The notes under the pieces were generated by a model, which saw only the letters and a list, made by a program, of their open reading frames with translations, was not told where the DNA came from and made no database searches. This document shows positions 1 to 8,959 of a stretch of 56,391 bases of DNA, piece after piece. This DNA is from Erythrobacter cryptus DSM 12079 (GTDB lineage Bacteria > Pseudomonadota > Alphaproteobacteria > Sphingomonadales > Sphingomonadaceae), in contig NZ_AUHC01000015.1 of NCBI RefSeq assembly GCF_000422985.1, forward strand, positions 1-56,391, given 5' to 3'. Within the stretch, counting starts at the first letter, position 1. Every line of letters begins with the position of its first letter. Both the position numbers and the translations under genes were made by a program.

Positions 1-341
1 GACAGGCGAGCGATTGCCAACAGGCCGATCCGCTGCTCGAGGCCGTGCCGGAAGGCAGCATCTTCCTCGCCGACAAGGCCTATGACAGCGACGCCATCCG
101 CGACAAGGTCGAGGCGCGCGGCAGCTTCGCCAACATCCCGCCAAAGGCCAACCGCAAGAAGGGCTTCGCCTTCAGCTCCTTCCTCTACCGCTATCGCAAC
201 CTGATCGAGCGCTTCTTCGGAAAACTCAAGCACGCCAGAGGCTTGGCCACGCGATACGACAAACGCGCCGACAACTTCCTCGCCGCTGCCAAACTCTTCT
301 CAACTCGCCTATGGATCGCAGCTAATGAGTCCACGGCTTAG
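1..341 (+). CDS. IS5-family transposase, C-terminal part (partial at window edge)
   Basis: The frame enters from the left edge (codons counted from base 3) and ends at TAG 339-341. The protein is the C-terminal catalytic half of a DDE transposase. The second catalytic Asp lies in 'ADKAYDS'. The tail carries the IS4/IS5 signature Y-(2)-R-(3)-E-(6)-K, read as YRYRNLIERFFGKLK, which contains the catalytic Glu. The preceding 'GQASD' and the following 'KHARGLATRYDK' are also usual for the IS5 group. The N-terminal half and the left inverted repeat lie outside the window, so completeness cannot be judged. The right end of the element should fall within a few tens of bases after the stop, next to the truncated restriction gene. 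Confidence 0.88.
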   Translation, partial: QASDCQQADPLLEAVPEGSIFLADKAYDSDAIRDKVEARGSFANIPPKANRKKGFAFSSFLYRYRNLIERFFGKLKHARGLATRYDKRADNFLAAAKLFSTRLWIAANESTA

Positions 342-379
342 GAAGAAAGTGGCGCTCAGCTCTATCACAGCTTGGTTTC

Positions 380-1891
380 GTGACGCCCCAGCTGACCAGA
401 GGGGTAGCGAGTGGAGCCATAGACCCCGATTTGGTCAAGTCGACAAAGGGAGTTGAGGGTCTAACTGGAAGGCCATTCGAGATAACACCAAATGGACTGC
501 GCTTGGCAAATGCCGGATCGGTGGCGCAACAACAAGAATGCTTCCTCCGCTCTCTTGTAACCTATAGAATTCCGTCAGTGCTCGAGACACGTTATCAGGC
601 AAATCAGTTCTCACCGTTGGCATTTGTCCTAACGATATTTGAGCGTTTGGCTGCTGGCGGCGAAGATGGGCGCATCTCCTTCGAAGAATTTGCCCTATAC
701 GTCCAGACGAAGACCCCAGACGACGGCATTGATACCGTTGTTAACGAGCTGCTGCAGTATCGCCACGCCCGCATAGCTGCAGCCGGACGCGTGAGGGAAT
801 TCGACCGCGGACAATACCAAATGGCAGCCAAGAACATCGGAACGAAAATCGGGACCTTCAACGATTATGCGGATGTCAATTTCCGCTATCTAAAGGCGTC
901 TGGTCTTTTCCGTTCATCTGGCCGGGGGCTGGTCATTTCTCCTTTAAAGCAGGAACTGGCAAATCTTATCCTCGCCAATGTAAAAGACTTTTCCAAAGAT
1001 GAGCCGGGCTACCTTCAATCTCTGTGGAATGGCGCATCACTGCCGACCGACGACCGAGAAAATGCCATCACGGTGCTTCGAGACCTTACCAACAGGCTTG
1101 AGGCAGCGGGAGAGGAAGTGGGCGAGGTCGCGGAAGACTTGCCAACCGCTGATCTTGAGATCGAGCGCCACAAGCTCGAAGAACGCCTTCAGAAGCTGGA
1201 CGAGGAAACATTTGCAAAGGAGCAAGCATCTAAGGTTGGAGAAATCCTCGCATGGATGGATGTGGTCTCTACACGACGCAGCGTAAGCCTGCCTGATGGA
1301 ACCGTCCTTTCAATTCCTAAGGGAGAATATCCTGCTTATCTCGAATGGGTAATCTGGCGAGCATTCCTCGCCATGAATTCTCTGGTTCGTCCTCCTTGGG
1401 AATGTCGCAATTTCGATATCGACCAGGACTTCCTTCCTGTTCATTGTGCCGCAGCTGGCCGACCGGATATGGTCTTCGAGTTTGAGAACGCCGTGATCGT
1501 GGTCGAAGTTACGCTAACTCGCTCATCGAGACAGGAAGCCGCTGAGGGTGAACCTGTCAGAAGGCACGTCGCTGAATACGCTGAGCAGTTCGTCGACAAT
1601 CCAGACAAGAGAGTTTTCGGCCTTTTCATTGCAATCGATATCGACAGCAATACGGCTCATACGTTCCGTTATGGGGAGTGGTATCGTGCCGATGATAGCA
1701 AAATCGTGCTAGATATCGTCCCAATGCGGCTCGGACATTTCCAGGACTTTCTGAGAGCCGGGCAGGCAGATCTAGACGCAATGCCTGAGAAGCTAGTCGC
1801 GATTCTCAAGGAATGCCGATCATGGGCAACGCAAGAAGCTCCAGAATGGAAAAGGCGCATTGCCTTGGAAGTCGAGAAGGCTTGCCGGTAG
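380..1891 (+). CDS. AlwI/BstNBI-family type II restriction endonuclease, probably 5'-truncated
   Basis: The 503-residue protein aligns by eye along its length with the AlwI family (Pfam RE_AlwI; relatives AlwI, PleI, MlyI and the nickase N.BstNBI). Shared blocks are 'ITPNGLRLA', 'FSPLAFVLTIFERL', 'NELLQYRHAR', 'FRYLKASGLF' and the catalytic region. Candidate active-site residues are Glu322 ('LEWVIW'), Asp363 ('GRPDMVF') and Glu376 ('VVEVTL'). The 13-residue Asp-Glu spacing equals that remembered for N.BstNBI. The frame is open upstream of the GTG at 380 back to base 329, encoding family-like 'GRKWRSAL', so the start given is only the first usable one. Roughly 75 N-terminal residues of the family appear to be missing, apparently removed by the adjacent IS5 element. 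No methyltransferase is visible in the window. Base composition is clearly more A+T-rich than its neighbours, suggesting acquisition. Confidence 0.82.
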   Translation: MTPQLTRGVASGAIDPDLVKSTKGVEGLTGRPFEITPNGLRLANAGSVAQQQECFLRSLVTYRIPSVLETRYQANQFSPLAFVLTIFERLAAGGEDGRISFEEFALYVQTKTPDDGIDTVVNELLQYRHARIAAAGRVREFDRGQYQMAAKNIGTKIGTFNDYADVNFRYLKASGLFRSSGRGLVISPLKQELANLILANVKDFSKDEPGYLQSLWNGASLPTDDRENAITVLRDLTNRLEAAGEEVGEVAEDLPTADLEIERHKLEERLQKLDEETFAKEQASKVGEILAWMDVVSTRRSVSLPDGTVLSIPKGEYPAYLEWVIWRAFLAMNSLVRPPWECRNFDIDQDFLPVHCAAAGRPDMVFEFENAVIVVEVTLTRSSRQEAAEGEPVRRHVAEYAEQFVDNPDKRVFGLFIAIDIDSNTAHTFRYGEWYRADDSKIVLDIVPMRLGHFQDFLRAGQADLDAMPEKLVAILKECRSWATQEAPEWKRRIALEVEKACR

Positions 1892-2000
1892 TTGGGTCAT
1901 TGACCGCAAACACTCGTCCAGCAGATTTCTTGTAGGAAATGGCATATAAATCAGGGCGCTAGAGGAAAATTAATTCCTCTGCGCCATAATGCCGGACGGC

Positions 2001-2074
2001 TGGATGCCCCGCAAGGATTCGAACCTTGATTGACGGAGTCAGAGTCCGCTCTCTTACCATTAGAGGACGGGGCA
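2001..2074 (-). tRNA. tRNA-Gln (anticodon CTG)
   Basis: The minus strand folds as a full cloverleaf. The 7-bp acceptor is TGCCCCG/CGGGGCA, the D stem CTCT/AGAG, and the anticodon stem GCGGA/TCCGT with loop CTCTGAC. The T arm is CAAGG-TTCGAAT-CCTTG, and an encoded CCA occupies 2001-2003. The anticodon at 2040-2042 reads CTG, for Gln. The discriminator base is T, which is unusual for Gln. The 3' end faces the foreign restriction gene, the usual orientation for an integrated island. Confidence 0.93.
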
Positions 2075-2261
2075 TCGGCCAGCCGCGGCAGGCGGCAGCG
2101 CCTTGAGGCGCAGCGCGCGCTCCCTAGTTTCCTCAGCGGCGAAGGTCAAGGCCGGCGATGCGGGCGCTGCTTGCGCACGGGCGGGGCTTGCGATACCCTT
2201 TGCCCCAAGTGCTGCCCCGTGCCGGAGCGCGCCGGGCCAGTGTTATGGAAGTGATGCGATC

Positions 2262-3503
2262 ATGGCGGACACACACCCGCCGGACAGAAAGACCAGTGCT
2301 GGGAAGAAACGGGGCGGCACGTCCGGCAAGGTAGCCGATTTCCGCTACAAGCGCCCCCCTCAGCCCGATCCCCGGCGGCACGATGCGCCCGGCTGCGGCA
2401 AGCCTGCCGCCCGCCGCGCGCCCGATCTTGCCGCAATCGGCGCGATGAGGGCGCCGAGCCACGGCGAGGCCTATGCCGCGCTTGACCTTGGCACCAACAA
2501 TTGCCGCCTGCTCATCGCCCGCCCCTCGGGCCGCGATTTCACCGTGATCGATGCCTTCAGCCGGGTGGTGAAGCTGGGCGAGGGGCTGGCCACCACCGGG
2601 CGCCTGTCCGACGCGGCGATGGAGCGCACGCTTGCTGCGCTGGCGATCTGCGCCGACAAGCTGCAACGCCGCAATGTCCGCCTCGCCCGTTCGGTGGCGA
2701 CCGAGGCCTGCCGCCGCGCCGCCAACGGGGCGGACTTCATCGAGCGGGTGCGGCGCGAGACCGGCATCGTTCTCGACATCATCAGCGCCGAGGAGGAGGC
2801 GCGCCTCGCGGTGCTGGGCTGCCACATCCTGCTCGAGGCCGGGGACGGGCCGGCGGTGATCTTCGACATCGGCGGCGGATCGACCGAGCTGGTGCTGGTC
2901 GAACCCGATGCCGCGAGCCCGGCAAGGGTGCCGCGCATCCTCGATTGGCAGAGCGTGCCCTGGGGCGTGGTCTCGCTCACCGACACCATCGGGCGCGGCG
3001 AGGACAGCGAGGCCGCGCGCGCGGCGCGCTATGCCCGCATGAAGGCGATGGTGGCCGAGAGCTTTGCCCCCTTTGCCGCGCGCATCGCCGCCGCCGCGCG
3101 CCACGGCGATATTCGCCTGCTCGGCACCAGCGGCACGGTGACCACGCTTGCGAGCCTCTATCTCGAACTGCCGAGCTATGATCGCAGCGCGGTTGACGGG
3201 CTGATCGTCCCGGCCGCGGCGATGCGCGAGATCAGCGCGCGGCTTTCGCTGATGACCCCTTACGAGCGCGCCAGCCTGCCCTGCATCGGCGCCGATCGGG
3301 CCGATCTGGTGGTGGCGGGCTGCGCCATTCTCGAGGCGATCCTCGATCTGTGGCCGGCGCGGCGGCTGGGGGTGGCCGATCGCGGCATCCGCGAGGGCAT
3401 CTTGCGCAGCATCATGGCCGCCGAGCGCCGCTCCGAGCGCAGCCTCAAGGCGCTCCAGCGCCAGCGCGGCGCCGCGCCCCCGGCCCGGCACAGCCGCGCA
3501 TGA
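2262..3503 (+). CDS. Ppx/GppA family exopolyphosphatase / (p)ppGpp phosphohydrolase
   Basis: This is a cytosolic ASKHA-fold phosphatase of about 413 residues. Family members hydrolyse terminal phosphates of polyphosphate or convert pppGpp to ppGpp. Visible motifs are the phosphate-1 loop 'ALDLGTNNCRLLIA', 'SVATEACRRA', the catalytic-Glu region 'ISAEEEARLAVLG', the phosphate-2 motif 'FDIGGGSTEL' and 'LLGTSGTVTTLAS'. The N-terminal 60 residues before 'YAALDLG' are basic and low-complexity, so the start is uncertain. ATG 2262 is chosen, and ATG 2445 is the alternative close to the conserved core. The stop overlaps the next start (ATGA at 3500), so it is co-translated with rlmE. Sequence alone does not separate Ppx from GppA activity. 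Confidence 0.88.
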   Translation: MADTHPPDRKTSAGKKRGGTSGKVADFRYKRPPQPDPRRHDAPGCGKPAARRAPDLAAIGAMRAPSHGEAYAALDLGTNNCRLLIARPSGRDFTVIDAFSRVVKLGEGLATTGRLSDAAMERTLAALAICADKLQRRNVRLARSVATEACRRAANGADFIERVRRETGIVLDIISAEEEARLAVLGCHILLEAGDGPAVIFDIGGGSTELVLVEPDAASPARVPRILDWQSVPWGVVSLTDTIGRGEDSEAARAARYARMKAMVAESFAPFAARIAAAARHGDIRLLGTSGTVTTLASLYLELPSYDRSAVDGLIVPAAAMREISARLSLMTPYERASLPCIGADRADLVVAGCAILEAILDLWPARRLGVADRGIREGILRSIMAAERRSERSLKALQRQRGAAPPARHSRA

Positions 3504-4162
3504 GCCGGGGCGCCAGGCCGCAGGGCAAGCGGCTCAAGAGCGCGCGCGGGCGCAGCGCCGCGCAGGTGCGCTGGCTCACCCGCCAGCTCAACGATCCCTA
3601 TGTCCAGCGCGCCAAGGCCGAGGGCTATCGCAGCCGCGCGGCCTACAAGCTGATCGAGCTTGACCAGCGCTTCGGCCTCCTCAAGGGCGCGCGCCGGGTG
3701 GTCGATCTCGGCATCGCCCCGGGCGGCTGGGCACAGGTGGTGCGGCAAAAGGCCCCGCGCGCCGAGGTGGTGGGGATCGATCTGCTCGAGGTCGCCCCGA
3801 TCGCAGGGGTTACCATCCTGCAGATGGATTTCATGGCTGACGAGGCCCCCGCCGCGCTCACCGCGGCGCTCGGCGGGCCGCCCGATCTGGTGCTGTCCGA
3901 CATGGCCGCCAACACCGTCGGCCACAAGCAGACCGATCACCTGCGCACCATGGCGCTGGTTGAGGCGGCAGCGTGGTTTGCGATCGAGACGCTCGCCCCC
4001 GGCGGCGCCTTTGTCGCCAAGGTGCTGGCCGGCGGCACCGACAGCGCGCTGCTCGCGCTGCTCAAGCAGCATTTTGGGCAGGTGCGCCACGCCAAGCCCC
4101 CGGCGAGCCGCAAGGATTCATCGGAATGGTATGTGGTGGCGCAGGGGTTCAAGGGGCGTTAG
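3500..4162 (+). CDS. rlmE: 23S rRNA (uridine-2'-O-)-methyltransferase RlmE (FtsJ/RrmJ)
   Basis: This SAM-dependent enzyme 2'-O-methylates U2552 (E. coli numbering) in the A-loop of 23S rRNA on the 50S subunit. The 220-residue protein is of normal length. The catalytic K-D-K-E tetrad is visible as Lys50 ('AAYKL'), Asp134 ('LSDMAANT'), Lys174 ('VAKVLAGG') and Glu209 ('SSEWYVVA'). The SAM loop is 'VDLGIAPGGWAQV'. The N-terminal extension rich in Arg/Lys is common in alphaproteobacterial homologues. The ATG overlaps the TGA of the upstream phosphatase gene, so the two form a translationally coupled pair. Confidence 0.95.
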   Translation: MSRGARPQGKRLKSARGRSAAQVRWLTRQLNDPYVQRAKAEGYRSRAAYKLIELDQRFGLLKGARRVVDLGIAPGGWAQVVRQKAPRAEVVGIDLLEVAPIAGVTILQMDFMADEAPAALTAALGGPPDLVLSDMAANTVGHKQTDHLRTMALVEAAAWFAIETLAPGGAFVAKVLAGGTDSALLALLKQHFGQVRHAKPPASRKDSSEWYVVAQGFKGR

Positions 4163-4250
4163 CGCCGCAACGGTTTCACGCAGCGCCGAGGCCGGGCGGA
4201 GGCTGAACCTGCCGCCCCTGCTGGCCCGCCGCCCTTGATGAACTGCTGCC

Positions 4251-4937
4251 TTACTGGCCCGCCGCTGCCGCTTCGGCGCCCGCCTCGGCCGCGCCGGTGG
4301 CCGCGGCCTCGCCCTCGGTCGCTGCTTCCCCGCCCGCCGCAGCCGCGCCCTCAAAGGCCGGCACCGGCAGGTTCGACCCCTTGGAATTGAGATACATGGC
4401 GATCGCGGCGCGGTCCTCGATCTTGGAAAGGCCGGCAAAGCTCATCTTGGTGCCCGGCACCAGCCCCTTGGGGTTCTTGAGCCAGAGGTTCATCTTCTCC
4501 CAGTCCCAGGTGCCGCCCAGCGCCTTCAGTTCAGCGCTGTAGGCAAAGCCCGGGTGGCTGGCGACCGCCTTGCCCATGGTGCCATAGAGGTTGGGGCCAA
4601 CCCCGTTGGCGCCGCCCTGATCCACGGTGTGGCAGCTCTGGCACTTGGAGAAGGCCTTCTCGCCCGCCGCGATCAGCTCGGCCGCGGGCATCTTGTTAAG
4701 CGCCTCGGCCATGCTCATCTCGGCCGGCCCGGCGCTTTCCTCGACCGCGCCCTCGATCACGTAGCCGAGCTTTTCCGGCCGCTCGGGCTTGTCCCCGTGG
4801 AAATACTTGCCCGAGAGGATCGAGAGCCCAAGCCCCAGCCCGGCCGCGAACAGCACCCAGCCGGCGGCGGTGTTGAACAGATCGCCGCCGCCCTTCTGGC
4901 CGGCAGCATCGGCTTGCGAAGAAGTGTCCTGATTCAT
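4251..4937 (-). CDS. Membrane-anchored c-type cytochrome (CycM-like)
   Basis: The 228-residue protein has one N-terminal transmembrane helix (about residues 23-43, an uncleaved anchor) and then a periplasmic class I cytochrome c domain. Haem attachment is Cys99-x-x-Cys102-His103 ('CQSCH') and the axial Met is Met165 ('GTKMSF'). 'VGPNLYG' and 'YSAELKAL' are usual for mitochondrial-type cytochromes. Such anchored proteins carry electrons between the bc1 complex and terminal oxidases. The C-terminus is an odd 35-residue Ala/Gly/Glu low-complexity tail. The gene is monocistronic and convergent with rlmE. Confidence 0.9.
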   Translation of the reverse strand: MNQDTSSQADAAGQKGGGDLFNTAAGWVLFAAGLGLGLSILSGKYFHGDKPERPEKLGYVIEGAVEESAGPAEMSMAEALNKMPAAELIAAGEKAFSKCQSCHTVDQGGANGVGPNLYGTMGKAVASHPGFAYSAELKALGGTWDWEKMNLWLKNPKGLVPGTKMSFAGLSKIEDRAAIAMYLNSKGSNLPVPAFEGAAAAGGEAATEGEAAATGAAEAGAEAAAAGQ

Positions 4938-5056
4938 CCCGCGAGGCCCATAGTGGCGGGCGCGCAGGCGCGCAAGACCGATCGTGGCATCAATCCTTGC
5001 GGCTTTTGCAAGCAGGCTTGCCCGGTGTGCCGCAAGGCTTTAGGCGCGCCGCCGTG

Positions 5057-5956
5057 ATGCACTCCTTCCCCGCCCCCGCGCTCGCCATGGTCGAGCAGAT
5101 GCGCGCCGCTGCGGCGGCCGATCCGGCCCGCGCGATCGCCTTCCAGGGCTCGCCCGGGGCCAATTCGCACCGCGCGGCGAGCGAGGCCCGGCCCGAGATG
5201 CTGCCGCTGCCCTGCTTCAGCTTCGAGGACGCGCTCGATGCGGTCAAGGACGGGCGCGCCGGCTGCGCGATCATCCCGATCGAGAACTCGCAGCACGGGC
5301 GGGTGGCCGATATCCATTTTCTCCTGCCCGAAAGCGGGCTTTACATCGTCGGCGAATATTTCATGCCGATCCACCATGCGCTGATGGCGCTGGGCGACGG
5401 GCCGTTCGAGGCGGCCTATTCGCACCCCCAGGCGCTCGGCCAGTCGCGCCGCTTCCTGCGCGAACGCGGGATCGTGCCCCTGAGCCACGCCGACACCGCG
5501 GGCGCGGCGGCCTATGTGGCCGAGCGCGGCGATCCTGCGATCGCGGCGATCGCCCCGGCGATCGCGGCCGAGCTTTATGGCCTCAAGATCATCGCCGACC
5601 ATGTCGAGGATGCGCCCGACAACACCACCCGCTTTGTCATCCTCGCGCGCGCGCCGCTTGGGCCGGAGGCGCTCGCCGCAGCGGGCGCGCCGCTGATGAC
5701 CACCTTCATCTTCGCGGTGAAGAACATTCCGGCCGCGCTCTACAAGGCGCTCGGCGGCTTTGCCACCAACGGGGTCAACATGACCAAGCTCGAAAGCTAC
5801 CAGCAGGGGGCAAGCTTTGCCGCAAGCATGTTCTATGCCGATATCATCGGCGCCCCCGGCGATCCGGCGGTCGACCGCGCGCTCGAGGAATGTGCCTTTC
5901 ATTCACGGCACCTGCGTCTGCTCGGCAGCTATCCCCAGGCGCGGCCGCGCGGATAG
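5057..5956 (+). CDS. pheA: Prephenate dehydratase
   Basis: It converts prephenate to phenylpyruvate, the last committed step of phenylalanine synthesis, in the cytosol. The 299-residue protein has a catalytic PDT domain ('IAFQGSPGANSHRAA', 'IPIENSQHGRVADIHFLL') with the active-site Thr-Arg-Phe motif in 'DNTTRFVIL'. A C-terminal ACT regulatory domain follows ('FIFAVKNIPAALYKAL', 'NMTKLESYQ'). The usual phenylalanine-binding ESRP of the ACT domain reads ESYQ here, which may alter feedback inhibition. There is no chorismate mutase domain, so this is the monofunctional form. ATG 5057 is chosen because the conserved domain begins about 30 residues later. The gene is divergent from the cytochrome gene. 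Confidence 0.93.
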   Translation: MHSFPAPALAMVEQMRAAAAADPARAIAFQGSPGANSHRAASEARPEMLPLPCFSFEDALDAVKDGRAGCAIIPIENSQHGRVADIHFLLPESGLYIVGEYFMPIHHALMALGDGPFEAAYSHPQALGQSRRFLRERGIVPLSHADTAGAAAYVAERGDPAIAAIAPAIAAELYGLKIIADHVEDAPDNTTRFVILARAPLGPEALAAAGAPLMTTFIFAVKNIPAALYKALGGFATNGVNMTKLESYQQGASFAASMFYADIIGAPGDPAVDRALEECAFHSRHLRLLGSYPQARPRG

Positions 5957-6026
5957 GCCGGGCAAGCCGCGCGCGCGCCTTTCCCGGTTGCATGGGCGGC
6001 GGCGGCGTGTCACCACTCGCGCCGGG

Positions 6027-6734
6027 ATGACCGCCGCGCCTGCTTTGCCTCCTGCCCCGATGGGCGCGCGCCCCGCCCCTCCGGGCGGCGGCGCGCCTCC
6101 AGGCTGGGCCGAACTGCGCAGCGATGGCGATCTGCAATTTGCCCCCGTTGCCCTGCCCGATGTGCCCCCGCCCCAGCCCACCGCCTTTGAACAGGCGCTG
6201 CGCGCGCTGATCGAATGGCTCGCCGATCTCCTCGCCCCGCTGGGCGAGGCGCTGGGCGCGGCCTGGTGGTGGCTGCAATGGGTGGTGCTGGGGGCGCTCG
6301 CCCTGTTCGTGCTGGTGCTGCTCGTGCGGGTGATCGGCCCGGCCCTGCGCGCCCGGCGCGCGCGCGGCGCGGCGCCCGAGGAGGAATGGCGCCCGGATGA
6401 GGCCGCCAGCCTTGCCCTTCTCGAAGATGCCGACCGGCTGGCGCGCGAGGGCCGCTTTGACGAGGCCACGCACCTTCTGCTCCAGCGCAGCATCGGCCAG
6501 ATCGCCGCCGCCCGGCCCGAATGGGTCGCCCCCTCGAGCACCGCGCGCGAGCTGGCCGCGCTTGCCGCCCTGCCCGAAACTGCGCGCGCCGCCTTCGGCG
6601 TGATCGCCGAACGGGTCGAACGCTCGCTCTTTGCCCTGCGCGCGCTGGGGCGCGAGGATTGGGAGGCGGCGCGCGCGGCCTATGCCCGCTTTGCCCTCGC
6701 CCGGCTCGAGAGCGCAGGCGAGGCCGCGCGGTGA
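6027..6734 (+). CDS. DUF4129 domain membrane protein, first gene of a MoxR-type operon
   Basis: The 235-residue protein has a Pro-rich N-terminus, one strong transmembrane helix (about residues 80-105, 'VVLGALALFVLVLLVRVI'), and a C-terminal helical domain. The latter has the DUF4129 look: 'LLEDADRLAREGRFDEATHLLLQRSI', then 'PSSTARELAAL' and 'IAERVERSLFALR'. The function is not known. In many bacteria DUF4129 genes sit with MoxR and DUF58 genes, as here. The stop overlaps the next GTG start (GTGA at 6731). The start is the first ATG in a plausible context, though the first 60 residues are low-complexity. Confidence 0.75.
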   Translation: MTAAPALPPAPMGARPAPPGGGAPPGWAELRSDGDLQFAPVALPDVPPPQPTAFEQALRALIEWLADLLAPLGEALGAAWWWLQWVVLGALALFVLVLLVRVIGPALRARRARGAAPEEEWRPDEAASLALLEDADRLAREGRFDEATHLLLQRSIGQIAAARPEWVAPSSTARELAALAALPETARAAFGVIAERVERSLFALRALGREDWEAARAAYARFALARLESAGEAAR

Positions 6735-7992
6735 GCGCCGACCCGCCCCCCGCCTTCTCGCGCGCCGGGGCGCTGGCGCTGGTGGCAGGCGGGGCCGCGC
6801 TGTTCCTGCTGATGGCCTGGCTGATCGGTTCGGGCAGCAGCGTGGTCAACGAGGGGCGCGCCGGCGAGGGCCATGCCGCGGCGCGCGGCCTCAACGGCTA
6901 TGCCGGCCTGGTGCGGCTGGTCGAGGCGCAGGGGCGCAAGGTGATGCGCGCGCGCAGCGAGGCCGCGCTCGACAATTACGGCCTCCTCGTGCTCACCCCG
7001 CCGAGCTTTCCCGACAGCACGCGGCTGGCCCGGGTGCTGGCGCAGCGCGCGGCGGCGCGCCAGCCGACGCTGGTGATCCTGCCCAAGTGGGCCGCAGCGC
7101 CCCCGCCGCCCGATCTGCCCCCTGCCGCCCGGGCGAAGTTCAAGCGTGGCTGGGTGGTGCTCGAAGGCGCCCGCGCGCTCACCTGGCCCGCCGATCTGCC
7201 CGCCCCCTTCACCCTCACCCACGCCCGCGCCGAGGTGCCGCTGGGGGAGGCGCCGCGCTGGGAAGGCCTGGGCCTTGCCGGGCGGCTGCCGACCCGCGAG
7301 GTGCTCCATTTCGACAAGCCTTCGGCCAAGGTGCTGATCCGCGATGGCGCCGGGCGCGCGCTGGCGGTGGAATGGCCGGGGGAGCGGGTGGTGTTCGTGG
7401 CCGATCCTGATCTCCTCAACAATTACGGCCTTGCCGATAGGGCGCGCGCGGCGCTGGCGGTGGCGCTGGTCGAGCGGCTGGCCGCAGGCGCGGGCAATGG
7501 GCCGGTGATCTTCGATCTCACCTTCAACGGCTTTGGCGGCGAGGAGAACCTCCTCACCCTGGCGCTGCGCCCGCCCTTTCTGGCTGCCACGCTGTGCCTG
7601 CTCCTTGCCCTCGTGCTCGTCGGCTGGCGCGCCTTCCTGCGCTTTGGCCCGCCCGCCGCGCCCGCGGGGCCGCCAATCGCCTTCGGCAAGCAGCAGCTCA
7701 TCGCCAACAGCGCCGGGCTGATCCTGCGCGCGCGCCGCTTTGGCCTGCTCGCTGCGCCCTATGGCGCGCTGGTGGCGCGGCGGCTCGCCGAAAGGCTCGG
7801 CCTTGCCCGGGCAGAGCCGGCGATGATCGACGCCGCGCTCGCCCGCCGCTGGGCCGCCCGCGCTGGCGCAGGCGATGCCTTCACCACCCGTGCCGCGCGC
7901 CTTGCCGCGGCCCGCCGCCCGGCCGAGATCCTCGCCGCCGCCCAGGCGCTCGACCAGCTTGTCACCCAATGCGAACAGGGACATCCACATCC

Positions 7993-7996
<4 letters not shown>
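6731..7996 (+). CDS. DUF4350 domain membrane protein
   Basis: The 421-residue protein has an N-terminal membrane helix (about residues 13-33) and a long extracytoplasmic or intermediate domain with the pattern of DUF4350. That pattern includes '[22 protein letters not shown]', 'LLVLTPP' and '[15 protein letters not shown]'. A second helix lies near residues 278-298 ('[20 protein letters not shown]'), and an Arg/Ala-rich cytoplasmic tail ends the protein. The glutamine-amidotransferase-like core is shared by proteins found beside MoxR ATPases, but no catalytic Cys is obvious. Start GTG overlaps the previous stop, and the ATG of moxR overlaps its own TGA, so it is translated within the operon. 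Confidence 0.75.
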
Positions 7997-8955
<959 letters not shown>

Positions 8956-8959
8956 GCCC

